From Isosphaeraceae bacterium EP7 (GTDB taxonomy: Bacteria > Planctomycetota > Planctomycetia > Isosphaerales > Isosphaeraceae): a stretch of 64,000 nucleotides of DNA. The notes beneath the pieces were generated by a model, which saw only the letters and a list, made by a program, of their open reading frames with translations, had not been told where the DNA came from and searched no databases. The translations under genes and the position numbers were made by a program. The stretch covers positions 1,995,174 to 2,059,173 of the forward strand of contig CP151667.1 of assembly GCA_038400315.1 (NCBI GenBank), written 5' to 3'. Numbering within the stretch: the stretch's first letter is position 1; every line of letters starts with the position of its first letter. This document shows positions 52,101-59,705 of the stretch, piece after piece.

Positions 52101-54940
52101 GTGGGGTTGGCTCCGCTCTGGCCGGTCTTGCTGGCGTCCCCGGACGGCGGAGTCTGTTCGCCAGTTTTGGTCTTCTGGGAGTCGGGTCGAGCGGCGGGGT
52201 CGGAACCCTGGGGTTGCGTTCCCTGCTGGCCGTCCTTCGAGTTCTTCGGGTCGCCCGATTGGCCCGGCTTGGTCGACCCAGTTTGACCAGAAGTGCCCGG
52301 CCTCTGGGGCTGCTGGTCGGGCTTGCCAGGTTGGCTCTCATCTCGAGTCGTGGAGTTCTGGCCCTGGGCGCCTTGCTGGCCGGGAGCCTGGTCCTTCACG
52401 TCACCCGGCTTTTTCGGCTCGCCCTTCTGCGGCCTTGTTTCGTCGGACTTCTGCCCACTCTGGGGCTGGGTTGTGCCCGTTGAGGAAGGCGGGGAGGTCT
52501 CGCCCGAGGGTTGCTGGGGTTTCGAAGAGTCGCTATTTGCCGACGGCTTCGACTCGTCCTTGCCTTGTTGGCCCTGACCAGCACCGTTGGGAGGCGATTG
52601 TTGCTTGGAATCAGCGGGGTTGGGCTTATCGGTCTTGGACGGCTCATTCGCCTGATCTTGCTTTGCGCCAGGCCGTTGCGCTCCCTGGCGGTTCTCCGCG
52701 CGGGAGACGGGCGACTTCCCGGAGTCGCCGTTCTGAGGCTGGTCTGTCGAAGTGCTTGGCTTGCCCTGCGGTTCGCGGGGCTCGCCAGGGTTCGCCGGAT
52801 CGCGGGGCGCTGGGTCGGCCCTCTGGACTTGCTCATCCTGGGAACCAGGGGCGCCGGGAGGATTGGGTTGCGGCGGCGTGGGGTTGGACGAGCCGGGGTC
52901 GCGTCGCGGCTGGTTGGCAGCCTGAGGAGTCCCGGGCGGCTTGCCCTGGTCGCCGTTACGGGGGGCCTGCGGCTTGGAGTTTTCTCCCCCCTGGTTGGCG
53001 GGGGGGTTGCCCGACTGGGCGCCTTGCCGGTCATTGGCCGGATTGCCCTGCTCGGGAAGCTGCGGCCGGGGAGGGGTTCCGAGGGCTCGTTCGAGGCGTT
53101 TGAGCTTGTCCTCGAACTTCTGACGCTCCTGGGGGGTCATCTCCGGTTCGGACGGCGCTGGCGCGTTATTGCCCGGGTCGGCGCCTTCCTCGGGCTGGCC
53201 TTGATCCTGGCCTGTCTGCTCGACCTTGTCCTGATTGCCGGCCTGGCCTTCGCCGGTCTTGGCCGGTTCGCCGGGCTTGGGCTGGGGTTCTTCGGCGGGA
53301 GTCTGGTCAGGAGCGGGTTCTTCGGGTGCGGGCTGGGGTTCGGGCTCGGCCTGATCCTTGTCGAGCTGCGCCAGCTCGGCCGGGGGCTTGGGGGGGCCAA
53401 CCTCGATGACCCGACGCGAGGTCTCGAACTTGTTCGACTGCGGCTGCTTGCTGTCGCGGACGGTCAGCCAGTACTCGATCTTCGAACCCGGCTGGACCTT
53501 GAACGCCTCCAGGTCGAGCACCTCGGAGCGGCGGAAGATGGGCTCGGGCTTGGCCTGAGTTTCCAGGAAGTTGGCGGCCGTGCGGAGGATCTCGTTCCCC
53601 TGGACGACGTGCAAAGTCACGTCCTGGAGCCCGAAGTCGTCGCCGGCCTCCATGTTCAGGCGGACCCGCGCGTTGGCGGGGGCCTTGAAGGGGTCTTCCG
53701 GCTGGGTGAATCGGGCCGTCGGCGGGTTGTCCTTGATCGACCGGATGTCGTAGACGACCGGGTCTGGATTCACCTGCCCGCCGGTGGTCGTGAACTTGAT
53801 CGTGTAGGAGCCGGGCTTGGTGATGCCGAACTTGCCCACGAGGACGTCAGGGTCGTCGGGCGAGACGGACATCAGGGCCGGCGGGATGTTCTTGCCGAAG
53901 TCGAGCTGACCCGAGCGTGCGGGCTGGTTGGTCCGAGCCCTGACGGTCACCAATGTCCCTTCGAGCGCCTCGACGTTGCCCCCCTCGACGGCCGCTCGTC
54001 GTGCGACCCCGGCATAGGCGGGGAAGTCGAGGTCGTGCGTGACCCCGGTGACCATCGGGGCGGGGAGGACTTCGAGCTGATACCGGCGCGACTCGGCGTC
54101 GCCGGCGGTCAGGTAATACTCCATCCCCTGCTGCACGTTGCGGACGGTCGTCTGCCAGGGGTCGTAGCGGTTCGAGCCGGCGGCCAGCTCAATGGGGGCG
54201 AAGAAGTTGCCGCCGTCGGTGCTGACATGCAGGACGACCTTCTCGGGGGCGTTGCCTTGCACCTCGACGGAGAACGGAACATGCGTGCCGGCGACCACCC
54301 TGGCCAGCTCGGGATTGTCGCCCGGCTTGATCTTCTCCAACCGCGTGTTGGTCGGCCGGACGACGTCGGAGAGCAGGGCCCGCTTGGCCGAGTCGAGCAG
54401 GCTCTTGGGGGTCCAGAGCGCATAGAAGCAGTACAGGACGACGACGGCCGCGAGTGCGTAGGCCATCTGGGTGAGGCGGCCCTGGTTGACGACGCTCTCG
54501 ACCTCGATGCGCGTCAGGTCATTGACCGCCTTGCGCTCGATCGCCGCCATGACCGACTTGGGCATCGTCTCGCGATATTTGCGGAGCTCGAGATAGTTGA
54601 TCAGGCTATTCTTGAACTCGGAGTCGGTCTCCTCGATCGCCCGCGCGGCGTACAGCCCGTTGATCTTGAACAGCGATGGGCGGATGACCTGACGCCAGAG
54701 GTAATAGCCGGCCGCGGCAAGGCCGCCGTAGAGCATGATCCGCCTGGACCAGATGGGCAGGCCGAAGCGGTGGTCCAGGACGATCTCGACGAGCAAGACC
54801 GCTAGGGTGGCGAAGAGCAGGGTGAGCCCCGCGGTGATCAGGTCGGTGACCTTGATCCTGGCCCTGGTGCGGCCGATCTGGTGGTCGATGTACTGCTCGT
54901 AGTCGAGCAGTTTCCCTTGCGGCTGCGTTCCCAGGGCCAT
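49133..54940 (-). CDS. Giant membrane-anchored protein with Gln/Gly/Pro-rich low-complexity region (DUF4175-like N-terminus)
   Basis: A 1935-residue protein in one frame. Residues 1-170 include two hydrophobic pairs of helices near 35-90 and one near 160-175. The region up to about residue 515 has extracellular-looking beta domains. This N-terminal part resembles DUF4175-like planctomycete proteins. Residues about 520-1785 are low complexity, rich in Gln, Gly, Pro, Lys, Ser and Thr, with motifs such as GQQGQ, PGKPGQ and SGQGQ and almost no aromatic residues. The only island is a short helix-like segment around PEMTPQERQKFEDKLKRLER. The last 145 residues include LVLRKLDDLLKNDKVTPQME. ATG 54940 has GGAAGGAG upstream. 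Codon use stays coherent throughout, so it is a real gene. Function unknown; a cell-envelope or matrix role is a guess. Confidence 0.85.
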   Translation of the reverse strand: MALGTQPQGKLLDYEQYIDHQIGRTRARIKVTDLITAGLTLLFATLAVLLVEIVLDHRFGLPIWSRRIMLYGGLAAAGYYLWRQVIRPSLFKINGLYAARAIEETDSEFKNSLINYLELRKYRETMPKSVMAAIERKAVNDLTRIEVESVVNQGRLTQMAYALAAVVVLYCFYALWTPKSLLDSAKRALLSDVVRPTNTRLEKIKPGDNPELARVVAGTHVPFSVEVQGNAPEKVVLHVSTDGGNFFAPIELAAGSNRYDPWQTTVRNVQQGMEYYLTAGDAESRRYQLEVLPAPMVTGVTHDLDFPAYAGVARRAAVEGGNVEALEGTLVTVRARTNQPARSGQLDFGKNIPPALMSVSPDDPDVLVGKFGITKPGSYTIKFTTTGGQVNPDPVVYDIRSIKDNPPTARFTQPEDPFKAPANARVRLNMEAGDDFGLQDVTLHVVQGNEILRTAANFLETQAKPEPIFRRSEVLDLEAFKVQPGSKIEYWLTVRDSKQPQSNKFETSRRVIEVGPPKPPAELAQLDKDQAEPEPQPAPEEPAPDQTPAEEPQPKPGEPAKTGEGQAGNQDKVEQTGQDQGQPEEGADPGNNAPAPSEPEMTPQERQKFEDKLKRLERALGTPPRPQLPEQGNPANDRQGAQSGNPPANQGGENSKPQAPRNGDQGKPPGTPQAANQPRRDPGSSNPTPPQPNPPGAPGSQDEQVQRADPAPRDPANPGEPREPQGKPSTSTDQPQNGDSGKSPVSRAENRQGAQRPGAKQDQANEPSKTDKPNPADSKQQSPPNGAGQGQQGKDESKPSANSDSSKPQQPSGETSPPSSTGTTQPQSGQKSDETRPQKGEPKKPGDVKDQAPGQQGAQGQNSTTRDESQPGKPDQQPQRPGTSGQTGSTKPGQSGDPKNSKDGQQGTQPQGSDPAARPDSQKTKTGEQTPPSGDASKTGQSGANPTKGGASSAKDQAGQPSNSQKGPDSEKSKSGTAPGETKPTTKPGQTPEGSSADQTGAPKPTGAQPEDGTQKTDPSKSGAKAGNPPAGGDQSGSAAQPKGTDSPAGADPTKSKDPGAEGSTTKPQAGQPGESGQSTSPEPGENPADTKSGLKSAEPGKSGASSAASKDATKSSNPQAKSGETAKGESQKSPGGANEGVDQAQAPGDSKAGSPSASNSNQPKGNQAPGDASQKAKTPEGQGASQASPDGKPQADQPSASGEAKPGGPADSAKTQAGQDSKSGNPGASPDATQSGQPKGTTPATKPGQPATEKADPTKQASPNADGSKNPEGAGNPDSKSGTPGTRNQDSPSGTKSQDSAQAQSGKPGAETKPPAPGSSGQPPKTGDQPPKLGDQPQPGTKPGLPTSPAQAQPEPGESQTNPQGGRQSENTPPGQPGAQDPTQKSQDPSAPENPSQADPKSSSSQPKNPQAQTGVQPKPSSQPAQQTPEASKPPGQSTQPQQGQEGQKSEGQQDQGQQDQSNPQRGPQGQQSQGQQGQKSEGQQGQQGRKAEGQQGQQGQQGKASQGQQSEGQNATGQQGQGQQTEGQQAQSGQDQQGQGQGQQGQGQQGKAQQGQGQQGKSKGQETGQGEGQGQGQSGQGQSGQGQSGQGQSGQGQSGQGQSGQGQGKAGENQAGEGQAGEGLGQQAGQGQQGQGEPGKPGQGDSSSSKGTPSGKTGGEAAGDSQGSGSTGQKQGQAKGGSEPGGTQPGSSTQAGGKPGQGQPKDGLGGQKAGGQGQPGGKAGSPQPGQPDGQQGESKDQQGEAGEGQGNPQNGGRGQANGGTPKADTTTPSPRAPEPPAGNDGEQVAPDMPQSELVLRKLDDLLKNDKVTPQMEQETGMTRGEMEQFVKSYKKPKESAAAGEGRELSVKPGQGRAATPASDLPPLDPRTSFNRRSTVSTKGLPQDTVQGNVQGTRSVAPAEVRSRVEAYRSSLSRPSPPARTPATPQGGSR
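50116..50215 (-). repeat. Tandem repeat of a 15-base unit inside the giant gene
   Basis: Six exact tandem copies of the unit GACCTTGGCCGGACT (plus strand) run from 50116 to 50205, followed by two thirds of a further copy. On the coding strand each unit adds the five residues Gly-Gln-Ser-Gly-Gln in register. Exact identity of all copies indicates recent expansion by slippage or unequal exchange. Confidence 0.95.
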
Positions 54941-55118
54941 GCGGGGCTCCTTCCGATCCGGGCGAGGCCGCCCGGTGCGGTGCGTGGCGAAGGCGAGACG
55001 GGGCATCCGCGGGCGATGCCCAGCTATTATACGCCGCTCACGGCGGCCGGGAACAACCCTCAGACGAATGTCATGCGTGCATCGCCCGGGTCGGGGCCGC
55101 CGGCGTGGTCGGCGGGCC

Positions 55119-56222
55119 TCAACGGCCGGTCATCGCGGCTTCCTGGATCATCCGGGGGGTGACGGTGGCCAGCGGCTTGCCCGTCTTGGCCAGGACTCGG
55201 GCGGACGCGAAATAGGCTCCCGGGACGAATTCATCCACGGGCCATTTCGCGACGGCGCGGACGAACTCCCACTTCTCGGGCCCGAACGGCTCAATCGTGG
55301 CGGGGACCGTCTTGACGATGTGACCGCTGGAGTCGTGCAGGCGGAATTCGACCGAGCCGACGTAGGGGACGAACGTCGGAGGGATGGCGACCACCCCCAC
55401 CACCTCGGCCCGCTCGGCCTGGACCCAGGGAGTCTCGACCCAGCAAGGGAACGACGCCGGGCCGGCCTGCGTGAAATAGTCGGGGTCGAACACATCGACC
55501 AACTGCATCGTGGCCTGGGAGGCCGGCTGCTGGACGGACAGCGGCGAGCCGAAGGCGAAGGTCCGGTCGACCCGGCCGGCGCCGTCGGCGCTGCAAAGCT
55601 CGGCGTCCAGGGCGATCAGCGATCCCGCTTTCGGCGTGAAGCCGGGGAAATTGATCCAGGGGATCTTCAGCTCCAGCTCATACCCGTCGGGGTTCCCCTT
55701 CGCCGCGATCTCGACCCCTTCCAGCACGACGTCGCTGGTGGCAATGCCCTTGCGCATTTCCCAGCGGGGCTTGACCTTGGTGCCCTCGAACGCGGAGAAG
55801 AAGAAGTGGATGGCCCCCTCGGACCAATCCTTGCTGCGGAATTTCTCGCCGGTGCGGGTGTCGAGATAGAACTCCACCGCGTCGCCATTCCAGAGCGAGC
55901 CCGGCTCGCCGATGTCGATCGGCCTCCGATCGAGAGACCGCAGCCCGATGTACAGCGAGCCCTCATCCCATGCGTAATAAAACTGGGCCGCTCGATCGTT
56001 GAGCTTGCCGTGGTTGTAGTGCACGGGGGTGCAGAACGCGTGCGACCACTCGTCGAGCTTGCCGTCGACCGCGATCGGCTTCTTGGCCCGGGTCACCAGC
56101 CCCCTGACCCCCTTGCCCAGCGGGGGTTCGTCGGCAACCGCCACCTTGCCCCCGACCGAGCCGAGGCAGGCAACCAACCCGAGGAGTAAGGTGAAACCGC
56201 GAAAGAGTGTCCGGTTGCTCAT
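55119..56222 (-). CDS. Exported protein with CBM9-like sugar-binding domain
   Basis: A 367-residue exported protein with a signal peptide (MSNRTLFRGFTLLLGLVACL; probable cleavage after VADE or nearby). A carbohydrate-binding-module-9-like domain follows, recognised by KPIAVDGKLDEWSHAF, AQFYYAWDEGSLYIGLRSLD, WNGDAVEFYLDTR, and GYELELKIPWINF. The last 100 residues are an additional beta-rich part. Proteins of this kind bind sugars or polysaccharides at the cell surface; no catalytic domain is visible. ATG 56222 precedes the signal peptide; the open frame to 56543 is rejected. It lies between the SGNH hydrolase gene upstream and the giant gene downstream, all in one direction but with gaps of 163 and 178 bases. 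Confidence 0.8.
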   Translation of the reverse strand: MSNRTLFRGFTLLLGLVACLGSVGGKVAVADEPPLGKGVRGLVTRAKKPIAVDGKLDEWSHAFCTPVHYNHGKLNDRAAQFYYAWDEGSLYIGLRSLDRRPIDIGEPGSLWNGDAVEFYLDTRTGEKFRSKDWSEGAIHFFFSAFEGTKVKPRWEMRKGIATSDVVLEGVEIAAKGNPDGYELELKIPWINFPGFTPKAGSLIALDAELCSADGAGRVDRTFAFGSPLSVQQPASQATMQLVDVFDPDYFTQAGPASFPCWVETPWVQAERAEVVGVVAIPPTFVPYVGSVEFRLHDSSGHIVKTVPATIEPFGPEKWEFVRAVAKWPVDEFVPGAYFASARVLAKTGKPLATVTPRMIQEAAMTGR

Positions 56223-56385
56223 GGGAAATTCTCGAGCGGAGGGTGCAGCAGAATCGGCCCGCGGGGGCGGGAAACCCGCGAGGGGCGTGGGCCGACGCCC
56301 TGAGATGCTAGAGCGTTCGCCCAGAATTCTCAATGGCCTGAAATGTCCGGGCCGGATCACTTCCGACCGACGCGACCGGCCCGGT

Positions 56386-57159
56386 TCACTTCGAGCCTCG
56401 CTCGCGGATGACCGCCCAGATCGCCTCGGCGATGGCCTGCATCCCGCGGTCGCCCGGATGATTCGCGACGCCCGCATGGTCGATCTTTCGTTCGGCACCC
56501 GCCATGTTTTGGGGGTCGGCTCCGAGTTTCCCGAGGTCGACATGAAGGCCGCCCATCTCCTTGCAAATCGACCGCATGATCTCGTCTTTTGCGGGGTCGG
56601 CCCAGAAGCAACTCCGGACCACGATCGTGGGCTTGCCTTGACCCTGGATCGCGGAGATCAGACTGCGAAAGGCATCGCCGTACTCGGTCTTGAGCGCGTC
56701 TGACGTGAGGGCGGGGACGTTCTCCCCAATCGCGAGTACCACGAGATCTGCCTTGAATTCCAGTTCGCTCTTCAGGCTCTCCGCGGGGCGATAAGACTGG
56801 AAACCGCGTTCGAAGTCGGCGATATTCTTCGCCAGGATCCGCGGCTGTCCTTTCGCTTTCGTCGCGATCGTTGCCGTCAACAGATGGACGTAATCCTTCG
56901 TCTCCTCGCTGGCCGCCATGCCCCAGTTTCCCGTCCAGCCGATGTCCGGCTTCGGGCCATGCAACGTGATGCTGTTGCCGAGAAAGAGGATCTTGTTGAC
57001 CCGAAGGCTCCCGACATGCAAGTCGGTGGGCTCGGCAGCCTTCTGGGGCAAGGCCATCGCTTGCAAGCCCATGAATCCCGCGAAAATGAGCGCCACGCCT
57101 ACCACGACAATCCGACGCCGTCGGCCCACAAGGCCGGCCATCATTCCGTTCATCGCCAT
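56386..57159 (-). CDS. Exported or membrane-anchored SGNH hydrolase
   Basis: A 257-residue protein. An N-terminal basic segment and one hydrophobic helix (RIVVVGVALIFAGFMGLQAM) look like a signal peptide or anchor. The SGNH fold follows: block I KILFLGNSITLHG with the nucleophile Ser, block III VLAIGENVPAL with the Asn, and block V AGVANHPGDRGM with the catalytic His. All expected catalytic residues seem present. Family members are esterases or lipases acting on lipids, acylated sugars or the like; the substrate is unknown. ATG 57159 has GGAG 5 bases upstream; ATGs at 57153 and a few codons later are alternatives. It is divergent from the GDPD gene. Confidence 0.82.
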   Translation of the reverse strand: MAMNGMMAGLVGRRRRIVVVGVALIFAGFMGLQAMALPQKAAEPTDLHVGSLRVNKILFLGNSITLHGPKPDIGWTGNWGMAASEETKDYVHLLTATIATKAKGQPRILAKNIADFERGFQSYRPAESLKSELEFKADLVVLAIGENVPALTSDALKTEYGDAFRSLISAIQGQGKPTIVVRSCFWADPAKDEIMRSICKEMGGLHVDLGKLGADPQNMAGAERKIDHAGVANHPGDRGMQAIAEAIWAVIRERGSK

Positions 57160-57521
57160 CGACGCTCCAATCGGACATTCGGGCCCTGAAACGCTTCTCA
57201 CGCGGCCGACCTTGCGATCGAGTCGCGGATGAAAGCCCGCATCATAGAACGGACCTCGCAGGAAAGACATCTTCGGGATGCGGCTCGCGTTGGTTGGTGG
57301 CGGCTGCCCCAGGCGGCGGGCCCGACCCCCTCAATTTTCTGATCATCTTCCATGCTGGCCTACGGACTGATCTAAGGTGGTGATCGGATCTGGGTTCGAG
57401 TCGGACTCGATCACCTTCCCTTGCTCATCGGATCGACGGACCCGAGAGTCTTATCCCTTCGCCTTGATTCGGAATCCTGTCGAATCGTTGGCACGACATG
57501 ACACGAACGGAGCGATTCGCG
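57160..57521. other. Divergent intergenic region, 362 bases
   Basis: No gene is seen between the SGNH hydrolase and GDPD genes. An inverted repeat with perfect 8-base arms GGTGATCG (57379-57386) and CGATCACC (57408-57415) lies about 100 bases before the GDPD start and could be an operator. No convincing promoter hexamers were matched. Confidence 0.4.
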
Positions 57522-59081
57522 ATGAGAGCTGGATCGAGTCGACACCCGACCACGCTGGCGATCGTATGCACGGCGAGCGTCCTGGGAGCAATCCGGGCCG
57601 GGGCCGGAGAATTTCCGTTCGTCCGGCCCGTTCATCCCACCGGCCGGGTCCAGGTGGTGGCACGACGCGGCGCCGAGGGGCTTGCACCCTACGCGACCGC
57701 ACCGGCCATCGAACGCTCGATCGACAACGCCGTCGACTGGATCGAGGTCGAGGTCCGGTCGAGCCGCGACGGCCGGCATGTTCTCGTGGGAGACGATGAC
57801 CTGTCCCACTCGACGGACGGGAAGGGCCCGGTTTCGAGACTCACGCTCGCGGAGCTGAAGCGACTGGATGCGGGATCGCACTTCGCCCCGAGATACGCCG
57901 GCACCCTGATCATGGAGCTGGGCGAGGCCCTGAAGCTGGCGAGGGGACGGATCAATGTCTTGCTCGAATGCGAAAAGGTCGACGCGGCCCGGCTCTCGGC
58001 CGAGGTGGTCGCGGCCCGCATGCAAAACCAGGTGGTCTTCGCCGGCACTCCCGACGTCTTGAAGAAACTGCGTGCAACCCAGGACGGCGGCCAACTTGGT
58101 CTGTTGCTAGGCAACCGCGCGGGGGGGCTTACCGACGCGAATTTCGATGGCCTGAGCCCCGCGGTGGTCTCGATCCCGGCCTCAGACGCGACGGCCGGTC
58201 GCTGCCGCGGCCTTCATGAGCGAGGGATTGTTGTGTTGGCGGAAGCGATCGGTGACGCGGATCGGCCGGAGGTCTGGGACCGGGCAATCGAGGCCGGGGC
58301 CGACTGGATCTTGAGCGACCGGCCCGAGGAGATCGTGGCCCGCGAGTCGATCCTGGCGGCGGGGGCGTCCCGCGTGAAAATTTCACACCACCGGGGGGCC
58401 TCTCATGACGCGCCCGAGAATACGCTCACGGCCTTCGACAAGGCGGCGAGGCTGGGCGCCGACTTCGTGGAATTCGACATCCGGACGTCGCGTGACGGCA
58501 TCCCGTTCCTGCTCCACGACGCCCTGCTCGACCGCACAACCAATGGGCGCGGGCCGATTCGTGAGTGGGATTCTGCCGAGATCAACAAGCTCGATGCGGG
58601 GGCCTGGTTCGGGCGCCAGTTTGCCGGCACGCCCGTCCCCACGCTCGACGCGTTCCTCGGGTCAGTCCCCGCGGGAGTTGAGCTTTATGTCGACGCCAAG
58701 GACGTCTCGCCGGAGAACCTCGTCGCGGCATTGCGGAAGCATGCCTTGATCGAGCGATCGGTCGTCTATCAAGGGGCCGACTACCTCGCGAAACTGAAGG
58801 CGATCGAGCCGACATTGAGGCGGATGGCGGGCCTGGGCGACGCATCGGACGTCGAAGGGCTGGCGGTTCGCCTCGAACCTTATGCGTTCGACGCCCGCTG
58901 GAGCCTCCTCTCCAAACCGCTGATTGACGACTGCCACGCGCGGGGGATTCTCGTCTTCAGCGATGCGCTCGGGCTCCACGAGACCGCCGCGGAATACCGC
59001 AGGGCGATCGACGCCGGGGTCGACCTGATCCAGACCGATCACCCAATCCGGGTCCTGCGAGCCATCGCGGGCGGTCGTTGA
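57522..59081 (+). CDS. Two-domain glycerophosphodiester phosphodiesterase, first domain degenerate
   Basis: A 519-residue exported protein with a signal peptide (MRAGSSRHPTTLAIVCTASV; cleavage near AGA). Two GDPD domains follow in tandem. The C-terminal one (about 286-519) has the full catalytic set: HHRG at 289-292, PENT, EFDIRTSRDG and LLHDALLDRTTNGRG. The N-terminal one (about 45-280) aligns with it (VEVRSSRDG; STDGKGPVSRLTLAELKRLD) but has RRG instead of HRG and VGDDD instead of LHDAL, so both catalytic His are lost. The active half probably splits glycerophosphodiesters in the periplasm. ATG 57522 follows GGAG by about 9 bases; ATG 57498 has no such site. Confidence 0.88.
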   Translation: MRAGSSRHPTTLAIVCTASVLGAIRAGAGEFPFVRPVHPTGRVQVVARRGAEGLAPYATAPAIERSIDNAVDWIEVEVRSSRDGRHVLVGDDDLSHSTDGKGPVSRLTLAELKRLDAGSHFAPRYAGTLIMELGEALKLARGRINVLLECEKVDAARLSAEVVAARMQNQVVFAGTPDVLKKLRATQDGGQLGLLLGNRAGGLTDANFDGLSPAVVSIPASDATAGRCRGLHERGIVVLAEAIGDADRPEVWDRAIEAGADWILSDRPEEIVARESILAAGASRVKISHHRGASHDAPENTLTAFDKAARLGADFVEFDIRTSRDGIPFLLHDALLDRTTNGRGPIREWDSAEINKLDAGAWFGRQFAGTPVPTLDAFLGSVPAGVELYVDAKDVSPENLVAALRKHALIERSVVYQGADYLAKLKAIEPTLRRMAGLGDASDVEGLAVRLEPYAFDARWSLLSKPLIDDCHARGILVFSDALGLHETAAEYRRAIDAGVDLIQTDHPIRVLRAIAGGR

Positions 59082-59094
59082 GCTCCGTCGGAAC

Positions 59095-59484
59095 TCAGGC
59101 GGCGTTGATCTCCAGGAGCTGATCCATGCGGGTGATCCGGAAGATCTCTTGCAGGTCGGGGCCGACGTTCCGCAGCTTCAGGCGTCGCGACGCGGACTTC
59201 TGCGTGCGATTGAGGCGGAGGAGCACGGCCAGCGTCCGGCTGCCCAGGAACGGGATCTGCTCCATGTCCAGGATGATCGCGGCCTTGGGATTGTCGGCCG
59301 ACCAGGCGGCGAGGCCGGTGAGGGTGTCTGCCACGTCGACCTCGAACGCTCCCTCGAAGGCCGAGAGGCGGACGAGCAGGGTCGGGACACCCTCGGACTC
59401 GTCAAGAATCGAGGCCTGGCGGCAGGTCTGGCAGGGGACGGCGTAGGGCTGGCCGCAGATCGGGCAGAGGGTGAGCGGGAGCAT
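59095..59484 (-). CDS. STAS-domain protein with N-terminal zinc-ribbon-like motif
   Basis: A 129-residue protein. Residues 7-21 have the pattern CPICGQ-x5-CQTC, which looks like a small zinc ribbon. Residues about 35-125 are a STAS domain of the anti-sigma-factor-antagonist type: VRLSAFEGAFEVDVADTL, then AAIILDMEQIPFLGSRTLAV, where a Ser remains in the loop that is DSSG in classical SpoIIAA. Such proteins bind anti-sigma kinases and are switched by Ser phosphorylation and SpoIIE-type phosphatases; the 7395-8645 protein is of that phosphatase class, but a link is only inferred. ATG 59484 follows AAGGA by 8 bases. The gene converges on the GDPD gene, 13 bases from its stop. Confidence 0.75.
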   Translation of the reverse strand: MLPLTLCPICGQPYAVPCQTCRQASILDESEGVPTLLVRLSAFEGAFEVDVADTLTGLAAWSADNPKAAIILDMEQIPFLGSRTLAVLLRLNRTQKSASRRLKLRNVGPDLQEIFRITRMDQLLEINAA

Positions 59485-59705
59485 TGGCGGTGTCCTTCAG
59501 CCCGGCGGGCGAGGTCTGGCGTGGCCCGACGCGAGCAATCCTACCGCGGATGTCCAGCGCAGCGGGGGGCCGGACGTCGTTCGTGACGCGGCGTCGTTCC
59601 CGGGGCGTCGGCTTCTGGGTTATGCTCGGCCAACGAGGCGTTGGGTGCAGGACCCGCGCGAACGACCGAAGTTGGCCGCTTGCCCGCACGCCCAGGAGGC
59701 CCGCC

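Noticed and set aside
52511-54805. Plus-strand open frame of 764 residues opposite the giant gene
   Set aside because: It is antisense to clearly structured N-terminal coding sequence of the minus-strand protein. Its composition is that of a frame without stops in GC-rich DNA, and it has no domain features.
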